From an uncultured Bacteroidota bacterium (lineage in GTDB: Bacteria; Bacteroidota; Bacteroidia; Chitinophagales; Chitinophagaceae), in assembly GCA_903825065.1 (NCBI GenBank), contig CAIJZG010000070.1, positions 1 to 6,431 on the forward strand: DNA of 6,431 nt, given 5' to 3'. Both the position numbers and the translations under genes were made by a program. The notes under the pieces are model-generated. The model was not told the DNA's origin and did not search any database. It saw only the letters and a program-made list of their open reading frames with translations. This document shows positions 1-5,143 of this stretch, in pieces (the stretch's first letter is position 1; the number at the start of each line of letters is the position of its first letter).

Positions 1-444
1 AGTACCTGCAGTGGTATAAAAACCTAAACTACTTTTAAGGCTATTGAAAGCATTTGAAAAGTGAGTGGCTATTACAGTTCCGGAATTTTTGCCGTGAGAA
101 ACAAAAGTATTAAATAATAACTGACCACTTACCAGGTCAATTACAAACAAACGTTTTTTATTAGAGGGTAAACTAAAATCAATGATGGTTAGAATATTAT
201 CTTTTTGAATTTTCCCTGCTTCTATTAAAGTGTTGTATCCGGTTAATGCATATTCAAATGCAGCTTTTGATAAACCTAAGTCTGATAGTTGAAGTGAATC
301 GTAAAGGGATGCGTTTTTATCTAAAATTTTAGCAGTAGGTGCTGCAGCAGCAAGTGTTGTTTTTCTATTGATTGATTTTGACTTACCGGTACCAAATACA
401 AAAGTGCCCATCAGCATAGCCACAGGAATCAGGTATAATCTCAT
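1..444 (-). CDS. L,D-transpeptidase-like (YkuD_2 family) secreted protein, C-terminus cut by window edge
   Basis: The frame is open for 148 codons from an ATG at 444-442 to the left edge, with no stop, so only the N-terminal part is visible. The protein begins with a short hydrophobic stretch (residues 3-18, after Arg2) that reads as a Sec signal peptide or membrane anchor. A helical-looking region follows (about 45-80), then the segment TIIDFSLPSNKKRLFVIDL (86-104) and the 'FNTFVSHGKNSG' and 'FSN...KSSLGFY' blocks (111-143). These blocks are characteristic, as I recognise them, of the Bacteroidota 'murein L,D-transpeptidase catalytic domain' family (Pfam YkuD_2). Such proteins are thought to act on peptidoglycan in the periplasm. 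The catalytic Cys/His region lies beyond the window, so activity cannot be judged. The ATG is preferred because it puts the signal sequence at the N-terminus; an in-frame TTG at 468-466 would add eight residues. No Shine-Dalgarno is visible, only an A-rich leader. A -7 promoter element lies 46 nt upstream. Confidence 0.8.
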   Translation of the reverse strand, partial: MRLYLIPVAMLMGTFVFGTGKSKSINRKTTLAAAAPTAKILDKNASLYDSLQLSDLGLSKAAFEYALTGYNTLIEAGKIQKDNILTIIDFSLPSNKKRLFVIDLVSGQLLFNTFVSHGKNSGTVIATHFSNAFNSLKSSLGFYTTAGT

Positions 445-485
445 TTTTTTAAAACGATGCGATTGCAAGTCTGATGTATTTAGTG

Positions 486-498
486 AGGTGCAAATTTA
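486..498 (-). promoter_or_regulatory. Bacteroidota -7 promoter element for the L,D-transpeptidase-like gene
   Basis: Read on the minus strand, 498-491 is TAAATTTG, a perfect match to the Bacteroidota -7 consensus TAnnTTTG, and it is followed by CACCT. There are 46 nt between the octamer and the ATG at 444, so a transcript would have a leader of about 40 nt. I could not find a TTG-type -33 element at the usual distance. The same 13 bases occur upstream of the nfu gene at 4402-4414, which supports a real promoter. The sequence match is direct; promoter function is inferred. Confidence 0.55.
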
Positions 499-652
499 CA
501 CTATCCAATTTTACCGAGCTATTTTTAATAAAAATCTTAGCCTAGGTTTAACGTATTTCGGGTCATATTTAGCAATAATTAGGCAGTTTTTGACAAAAAT
601 CAGTGAAAAAAGCTACAAAAAATGCTAAAAATGAAGTTTTTCATTTTTTACA

Positions 653-686
653 TTTTAGACTTGTCTGACAAATTTTAGAATTGTTT
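653..686. repeat. Two 14-bp direct repeats spaced 20 bp, upstream of the helicase gene
   Basis: TTTTAGACTTGTCT (653-666) and TTTTAGAATTGTTT (673-686) match at 12 of 14 positions, with start points 20 bp apart, about two helical turns. Each contains a TAGAnTTG that is one base from the -7 consensus. The pair could be a tandem regulator site or two alternative promoter elements for the helicase gene at 731. Function is inference; the repeat itself is read directly. Confidence 0.4.
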
Positions 687-730
687 TCCACGTTCTGTTT
701 TTCAACAATTCATCTCTTTATCTTGCATAC

Positions 731-3088
731 ATGCAGGAGTATCTGAATGGATTGAATGAACCTCAACGGGAGGCAGTAACATATATAAATGGACCCATAA
801 TGATTGTGGCTGGGGCGGGAAGTGGCAAAACGAAGGTTTTGACTACCCGAATAGCACATTTGATGGCGAATGGGGTGGATGCATTTAATATTCTTGCGCT
901 AACATTTACCAATAAGGCAGCTGCCGAAATGAAGGAAAGGATTGAAAAGATCCTCGGTAATTCAGAAGCTCGTAATTTATATATTGGAACCTTTCACTCG
1001 GTTTTTGCCAGAATTTTAAGAGCCGAAGCGCATCGCATGGGTTATCCCAGCAATTTTACGATATATGATACGGATGATAGTAGGTCGGTCATCAAAACAG
1101 TTGTTAACGAATTGAATCTGGATGATAAACACTATAAGGCCAATGTAGTTGGCAGTCGTATTTCACAAGCTAAAAATGCATTAGTGGGTCCGGCAGAATA
1201 TGCAGTGGATTATTATATACAGCAAGAAGATATGCGTGCTAACCGTCAGGCAATTTCTCAAATTTATCAGGCATATGCGAATCGTTGTTTTAAGAATGGC
1301 GCGATGGATTTTGATGATCTCTTGTTGAAGATGCATGAACTTTTGAAAAACTTTCCCGAGGCACTTTATAAGTATCAGCACAAGTTCAAGTACCTATTAA
1401 TTGATGAGTATCAGGATACCAATCCGGTTCAGTACGAGATCACGAAATTGCTAGCTGCAGTGCACGAAAACATTTGTGTGGTAGGAGATGACGCACAGAG
1501 TATTTATAGTTTCAGAGGTGCCACTATTGAAAATATATTACAGTTTCAGAAAGATTATGATGATGTAAAAATTGTGAAGCTGGAGCAGAACTATCGTAGT
1601 AGTAAGAACATTATTCACGTGGCAAATGAAATTATCAAAGTTAATCAGGGGCAGATCCCGAAAAATCTGTGGACCGATAATAATGAAGGAGAGAAGATTC
1701 GGTTGGTGCGTACAATGACAGATAATGACGAAGGAAAATTTGTGGCAGATACCATTCAGGAACAAAAATTACGCAATCATTTTTATAATCAAGATTTTGC
1801 TATTTTATATAGAACCAATGCTCAGAGCCGTGCGTATGAAGAAAGTTTGAGAAGAATGGGTATTGCATATCGGATTTATGGTGGTGTAAGTTTCTATCAA
1901 CGGAAAGAGATCAAAGATTTTTTGGCTTATTTGCGTGTGATAGTAAATACAAAAGATGAGGAAGGTTTAAAGAGAATTATCAATTATCCGGTAAGGGGTA
2001 TTGGTAAGACCAGCATTGAGAAATTGGTGATAGCAGCAAATGATTTAAATATTTCGATGTTTGATGTATTGGCTCGGGCGGGTGAGTTTGGTTTTAAAGG
2101 AGGCACACTAGAAACCATGCAAAACTTTGTAACGATGATCCGTTATTTTCAAAGTTTGATGGGAGAAAAAAATGCCTATGATTTAGCCATTCAGGTAGGT
2201 AAGCATACCAATATTGTAAAGGAATTATTTAGCGATAAAACTACTGAAGGTTTAGCACGATATGAAAACATACAAGAGATTTTAAATTCAATCAAAGAAT
2301 GGACGGAAAGTCCGAGTAATGATGATGGTGAGTTAGGTGATAAAAGCTTAGGTTCTTATCTGCAACAAATTAGTTTAGTAACGGATGCAGATGATAATAA
2401 GCAAGAAACAGATGTTGTGAAGCTGATGACGATTCATGCTGCGAAGGGATTGGAATTTAGTTGCGTGTTTGTAGGCGGAATTGAAGAGACTTTATTTCCC
2501 AATGCAATGGCCATAAATACCAGAGAAGAATTGGAGGAAGAGCGAAGATTATTTTATGTAGCCATTACAAGAGCGAAGCAACATTTATGGTTAACTTATG
2601 CAAACTCGAGATACCGTTTCGGGCAATTAGTTCAGAACGAACCAAGCCGGTTTATTGAAGAGATGCCGGAAGAATATGTAGATAAAAGTTATGCAGGTGG
2701 TGGAGCACGTAATAATGCTGGAACGCAGTTTGGTTCTGGCTTTGAGCGTATGCAAAGAGGTGCAGGATATGGAAATGCTGCATCAGCTGAAAAAAGATAC
2801 GGCCCTCCACCAAGTAAAAAACCAGATGCAGGAAAATCGAAGCCAGAATATTTACCAATAGTTCCCCCTTCTTCTAAAGTAGTAGAGCATCAACCATCTG
2901 GAAATTTTGTAGCAAGTGATACAAGTCAATTAGCAGCAGGTCAAAAAGTGGAGCATCAAAAATTCGGATTTGGAATTGTTGGTAAAATAGAAGGGTCTGC
3001 TCATAATCCCATTGCAACCATTCAATTTGAATTGAACGGAGAGAAAAAAATTATGTTGAATTATGCGAAGCTTCGGATTGTTGATTAG
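731..3088 (+). CDS. ATP-dependent 3'-5' DNA helicase of the UvrD/PcrA family
   Basis: This is a complete 785-residue SF1A helicase, close to the usual length of PcrA/UvrD. The motifs appear in order: Q motif LNEPQREAV (8-16), Walker A AGAGSGKT (27-34), motif Ia TFTNKAA (58-64), motif II DEYQD (225-229), motif III GDDAQSIYSFRG (252-263), QNYRSS (286-291), YRTNAQSR (360-367), motif V TIHAAKGLEF (567-576) and motif VI FYVAITRAK (608-616). All expected catalytic residues are present. A Gly/Pro/Ser/Lys-rich linker (about 650-735) leads to a terminal domain (736-785) containing GQKVEHQKFGFGIV and ending KLRIVD. It resembles the Tudor-like domain that binds RNA polymerase in PcrA/UvrD. Known family roles are nucleotide excision and mismatch repair, removal of proteins and R-loops from DNA, and transcription-coupled repair. 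The ATG at 731 fits the conserved N-terminus; no Shine-Dalgarno is visible. The gene looks monocistronic, and its stop overlaps that of the convergent GH5 gene. I cannot tell PcrA from UvrD by name, so no symbol is given. Confidence 0.96.
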   Translation: MQEYLNGLNEPQREAVTYINGPIMIVAGAGSGKTKVLTTRIAHLMANGVDAFNILALTFTNKAAAEMKERIEKILGNSEARNLYIGTFHSVFARILRAEAHRMGYPSNFTIYDTDDSRSVIKTVVNELNLDDKHYKANVVGSRISQAKNALVGPAEYAVDYYIQQEDMRANRQAISQIYQAYANRCFKNGAMDFDDLLLKMHELLKNFPEALYKYQHKFKYLLIDEYQDTNPVQYEITKLLAAVHENICVVGDDAQSIYSFRGATIENILQFQKDYDDVKIVKLEQNYRSSKNIIHVANEIIKVNQGQIPKNLWTDNNEGEKIRLVRTMTDNDEGKFVADTIQEQKLRNHFYNQDFAILYRTNAQSRAYEESLRRMGIAYRIYGGVSFYQRKEIKDFLAYLRVIVNTKDEEGLKRIINYPVRGIGKTSIEKLVIAANDLNISMFDVLARAGEFGFKGGTLETMQNFVTMIRYFQSLMGEKNAYDLAIQVGKHTNIVKELFSDKTTEGLARYENIQEILNSIKEWTESPSNDDGELGDKSLGSYLQQISLVTDADDNKQETDVVKLMTIHAAKGLEFSCVFVGGIEETLFPNAMAINTREELEEERRLFYVAITRAKQHLWLTYANSRYRFGQLVQNEPSRFIEEMPEEYVDKSYAGGGARNNAGTQFGSGFERMQRGAGYGNAASAEKRYGPPPSKKPDAGKSKPEYLPIVPPSSKVVEHQPSGNFVASDTSQLAAGQKVEHQKFGFGIVGKIEGSAHNPIATIQFELNGEKKIMLNYAKLRIVD

Positions 3089-4239
3089 TTATTATTCTTA
3101 TTAGTTTTTAATTTTTTTTCTACTGATGCTGGTGCATAAACCCCTCCTTTTGGATTTGGTAATAAAGTAGAATTTGGTAAGAATAAAAATGTTTCTGGCA
3201 GCAAAAATGAGAAAGAAGAATTTTTATTAGGATTAGTTTTTTTATATCTCAAAAGCACTTCCATTTGAGGTCGCTCTTCCTGAAAATTTGGTTGGACAGA
3301 TAAAGGATATTTATCCCATCTTGAACCAGCAGCCCAATAACATCCGTTGATATTATTTTCACTCAGGTATTTTAGAAAATTATCGAGTAGTTTCAACCAA
3401 CGCAAGTCGTTATCAGGTACGCCATATTCTCCAATGGTCCCCTGTTTATTATTATCTTTCAACCACCTAACAAATGGCATAGTTCGCATAACGCCGGTGA
3501 ATTCATCAACCTCACTGTTGTCATAGTTTTCGGAATATCTGCCGGAAAAATTTTTATCGAAATAACAATGGGCATCATAGATAATACTATTGCTGGGATC
3601 AGTTAAATTTTTCAGCACATCACTATATTGATACCATTTATCTGCATTGGCATAATTATCTCCCGAAATAATAATGGCTGTTTTTTTGTCAACAGTTCTA
3701 ATCCCATTGATGGCTTCTTGTGCAGTGGTAAACCAATCAAATTCGCCCATATCATGCGGCTCACTCATTATTTCAAATCCATAAATATTTTTTTCGTTTT
3801 TAAGTGCTCTTGCCATCTTGATCCAGAAATCGGTGAAATGATTTCTGGTTATAGTATTGCCGCCCACTATATGTTCTGTTTCAGCAATTCTATAACGACC
3901 AAAGTTGTGCATGGTTAAAATCACTTTGATATTTCTGGGAGCACAATACATGAGGATTCTTCTGATCTCTTCAATATTTTCTTGATTCAAATCTCCACCT
4001 GGAACTGTTTGAACACGTTCCCACTTGAAAGGGATGGTCATTAATTGAAAACCTTGCTGATAAAAATATTCAATGTCGCTTTCAGAAGGATAGGCATAGT
4101 CTTTATTCAAAACTCCGGGAATTATCTTTTCTTCAAATTCAGCTCCACATATATTAATTCCAAATGGAATTCCTTTAGTTTGGGCTATCCCTGTTAAACT
4201 AAGTATAATTAAAAGACCGAAAAAAATAAATAATCGCAT
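3085..4239 (-). CDS. Secreted GH5 glycoside hydrolase, endoglucanase-like (GH5_5-like)
   Basis: The 384-residue protein starts with a signal peptide (MRLFIFFGLLIILSLTGIAQ, cleavage probably near residue 19-20), so it is exported. The GH5 (beta/alpha)8 domain covers about 25-335. Recognisable elements are GINICGAEF (27-35), FKWERVQ (71-77, with Arg75), HNFGRY (111-116), the acid/base region EIMSEPHDM (156-164, Glu160), AHCYFD (223-228, His224 and Tyr226), the nucleophile region IGEYGVPDND (269-278, Glu271) and YWAAGSRW (301-308). The pattern is closest to subfamily GH5_5, which contains beta-1,4-endoglucanases; the substrate is inferred. The residue before Glu160 is Ser159, where clan GH-A enzymes almost always have Asn. 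After the domain comes a 50-residue tail with LPET, LPNS and LPNP repeats and a Lys/Asn-rich end. No T9SS sorting domain or carbohydrate-binding module is seen. It could be a normal, weakened or altered enzyme. The gene is convergent with the helicase gene and divergent from nfu. Confidence 0.9.
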   Translation of the reverse strand: MRLFIFFGLLIILSLTGIAQTKGIPFGINICGAEFEEKIIPGVLNKDYAYPSESDIEYFYQQGFQLMTIPFKWERVQTVPGGDLNQENIEEIRRILMYCAPRNIKVILTMHNFGRYRIAETEHIVGGNTITRNHFTDFWIKMARALKNEKNIYGFEIMSEPHDMGEFDWFTTAQEAINGIRTVDKKTAIIISGDNYANADKWYQYSDVLKNLTDPSNSIIYDAHCYFDKNFSGRYSENYDNSEVDEFTGVMRTMPFVRWLKDNNKQGTIGEYGVPDNDLRWLKLLDNFLKYLSENNINGCYWAAGSRWDKYPLSVQPNFQEERPQMEVLLRYKKTNPNKNSSFSFLLPETFLFLPNSTLLPNPKGGVYAPASVEKKLKTNKNNN

Positions 4240-4325
4240 AGGTATAACTTCCAGGTATCAACGTAAAATACCCTTGAAATATTGATTGAATCTGTTAATA
4301 AAACAGTTTTTTAATCCTAATGAGG

Positions 4326-4342
4326 TTTTCGATATCCGAAAA
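4326..4342. promoter_or_regulatory. 17-bp palindrome, possible operator
   Basis: TTTTCG (4326-4331) and CGAAAA (4337-4342) are perfect inverted copies around a 5-base centre ATATC. The site lies between the divergent GH5 and nfu genes and overlaps the -7 element proposed for GH5, a position where a dimeric repressor could act. As RNA it would form only a short 6-bp hairpin. The symmetry is read directly; operator function is inference. Confidence 0.35.
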
Positions 4343-4367
4343 ATATGGCCTAATCGCAGTTTGCAAA
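4338..4367 (-). promoter_or_regulatory. Candidate promoter of the GH5 gene
   Basis: On the minus strand, TTTG (4367-4364) is followed after 18 nt by TATTTTTC (4345-4338). This matches the Bacteroidota arrangement of a TTG-type -33 and a TAnnTTTG -7 element at 17-23 nt spacing, apart from C for G at the last position. Transcription would start near 4331, leaving a leader of about 90 nt before the ATG at 4239. The palindrome at 4326-4342 overlaps the -7 element and presumed start. This is inferred from the sequence match alone. Confidence 0.4.
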
Positions 4368-4434
4368 GTCCCTAAATAGGCAATCCCTGTTTCCTTTTGA
4401 TTAAATTTGCACCTGTATTATTTAGGCAATGCCC
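4360..4434 (+). repeat. Duplicated motif pair with 46-bp period upstream of nfu
   Basis: TTTGCA (4360-4365) and TAGGCAATCCC (4377-4387) recur as TTTGCA (4406-4411) and TAGGCAATGCC (4423-4433). Both parts have the same order and the same 46-bp offset, with little similarity between them. The second TTTGCA is part of the nfu -7 element. GGCAATCC appears once more just inside the nfu coding region (4466-4473). This could be a decayed tandem duplication or paired binding sites. Confidence 0.4.
4402..4414 (+). promoter_or_regulatory. Bacteroidota -7 promoter element for nfu
   Basis: TAAATTTG (4402-4409) is a perfect match to TAnnTTTG. It lies 44 nt before the ATG at 4454, close to the spacing seen at the L,D-transpeptidase-like gene, and the following CACCT is identical at both sites. 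No TTG occurs at the usual -33 distance; the nearest TTTG (4360-4363) is too far upstream at 38 nt. Promoter function is inferred from the consensus match and its recurrence. Confidence 0.55.
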
Positions 4435-4453
4435 GAATAGAAAATAGATAATT

Positions 4454-5053
4454 ATGATCCAAACAGGCAATCCGGTAATTAGCATTTATACCGAAATGAC
4501 ACCCAATCCGGAAACAATGAAGTTTGTTGCTAATAAACTTTTATATCCCGGAAAGAGTATTGATTTTGCAGAAGAATCATTAGCAGCACCTTCGCCCTTG
4601 GCAAAAGAGCTGTTTAGCTTTCCTTTTATTAAGAGTGTATTTATTGCCAGCAATTTTATTACACTAACCAAAACTCCGGAAACAGATGATTGGCAAGATG
4701 TAATTCCAGCTATCAAAGCCTTCATGAAAGAGTATCTTGAAAATGGTGGAGTTGTGGTTAATGATGATGAAGTAGCTAAAGTAAAACAAGAATCTTCTAA
4801 TACGGTAAGTGAAGATGATGATGATATTGTGAAGCGTGTAAAAGAGTTATTAGAGAATTATGTGAAGCCAGCAGTTGAAATGGATGGCGGAGCTATTCAA
4901 TTCAAGAGCTATAATGATGGAGTTGTAAACCTGATGTTACAGGGAAGTTGTAGTGGATGCCCTTCTTCAATGATCACATTGAAAGCGGGTATTGAAGGAA
5001 TGATGAAAAGAATGATTCCCGAAGTGAAAGAAGTGGTAGCTGAAGCAGAATAA
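4454..5053 (+). CDS. Nfu-type iron-sulfur cluster carrier (Nfu_N + NifU C-terminal domain)
   Basis: The 199-residue protein has two domains. The N-terminal part (about 8-95) contains YTEMTPNPETMKFVANK (12-28) and the SPLAKELFSFPFIKSVFI stretch (47-64), typical of the Nfu_N domain. An acidic linker (about 103-124, ending EDDDD) follows. The C-terminal NifU-like domain (about 125-195) contains the EMDGG block (142-146) and the cluster-binding motif GSCSGCPSS, with Cys166 and Cys169. Nfu proteins bind a [4Fe-4S] cluster, usually between two subunits through this CxxC pair, and pass it to cytoplasmic apo-enzymes. The sequence is complete and the key cysteines are intact. The ATG at 4454 fits the conserved N-terminus. 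No other Fe-S assembly genes are beside it. It has its own -7 element and is closed by a strong terminator, so it is probably transcribed alone. The family call is firm; client proteins cannot be read from the sequence. Confidence 0.95.
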   Translation: MIQTGNPVISIYTEMTPNPETMKFVANKLLYPGKSIDFAEESLAAPSPLAKELFSFPFIKSVFIASNFITLTKTPETDDWQDVIPAIKAFMKEYLENGGVVVNDDEVAKVKQESSNTVSEDDDDIVKRVKELLENYVKPAVEMDGGAIQFKSYNDGVVNLMLQGSCSGCPSSMITLKAGIEGMMKRMIPEVKEVVAEAE

Positions 5054-5080
5054 TTAAAATAGTTTTTTGAGTGTAATTAG

Positions 5081-5110
5081 CGCCTCCCCGATACTCGAGG
5101 GGGCGTTTTT
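5081..5110 (+). terminator. Rho-independent terminator after nfu
   Basis: The GC-rich arms CGCCTCCCCG (5081-5090) and CGAGGGGGCG (5096-5105) pair as 7 bp including one G-U, then a C/A mismatch, then 2 bp, around the loop ATACT. Five T follow (5106-5110). It begins 27 nt after the nfu stop and stands out as the only GC-rich intergenic hairpin in the window. The opposite strand lacks a T run after the hairpin, so it acts on plus-strand transcripts only. Confidence 0.88.
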
Positions 5111-5143
5111 GTTGTAATTTAGTTGGTAGATAGAAGTTTTAAA

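Larger units (their letters stand above)
445..730. other. Divergent intergenic region with repeats and palindromes
   Basis: This 286-bp AT-rich stretch separates two divergently transcribed genes. No convincing coding frame is visible. It holds the minus-strand -7 element (486-498), a 13-bp palindrome TTTTTGACAAAAA (587-599), an inverted repeat with a 4-nt loop (627-648), an 11-bp palindrome TTGTCTGACAA (661-671), and a 14-bp direct repeat at 20-bp spacing (653-686). No perfect -7 element was found for the plus-strand helicase gene. The closest matches are TACATTTT (649-656), TAGACTTG (656-663) and TAGAATTG (676-683), each one base off consensus. The AT-richness makes short palindromes likely by chance. 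Confidence 0.6.
4240..4453. other. Divergent intergenic region between GH5 and nfu genes
   Basis: This 214-bp region has no plausible coding frame. It contains candidate promoters facing both ways, the 17-bp palindrome and the 46-bp-period motif pair, described separately. It also holds a weak 5-bp stem-loop CTGTT-AATAA-AACAG followed by six T (4291-4311, plus strand). That structure is too AT-rich to call a terminator, and nothing known is transcribed into it from the left. No Shine-Dalgarno is visible before either start codon. Confidence 0.6.

Noticed and set aside
368..628. Plus-strand open frame of 86 codons across the L,D-transpeptidase 5' end and the intergenic region
   Set aside because: It overlaps a recognisable minus-strand gene, its sequence resembles no family, and it has no promoter or ribosome site. 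It is most likely a chance frame.
1181..1765. Minus-strand open frames inside the helicase gene (also at 2652-2858)
   Set aside because: They are antisense shadows of conserved helicase motifs, with Ile/His/Phe-rich composition typical of reverse-complement translation.
3066..3075. CGAAGCTTCG palindrome near the helicase 3' end as a terminator
   Set aside because: With no loop it can form only a 3-bp stem, it lies inside conserved coding sequence (YAKLRIVD), and no T run follows directly.
3190..3201. LPET in the GH5 tail as a sortase (LPXTG) anchor
   Set aside because: The next residue is Phe, not Gly, there is no following membrane span with a basic end, and Bacteroidota generally do not anchor proteins this way.
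3628..3918. Plus-strand open frame of 96 codons inside the GH5 gene
   Set aside because: It lies fully antisense to conserved GH5 domain sequence and its product has no recognisable features.
4291..4311. CTGTT-AATAA-AACAG followed by six T as a plus-strand terminator
   Set aside because: The stem is 5 bp and AT-rich, and no plus-strand gene ends nearby; the convergent helicase stops more than 1.2 kb upstream.
4486..4725. Minus-strand open frame of 79 codons inside nfu
   Set aside because: It is antisense to the conserved Nfu_N domain, with no independent support.
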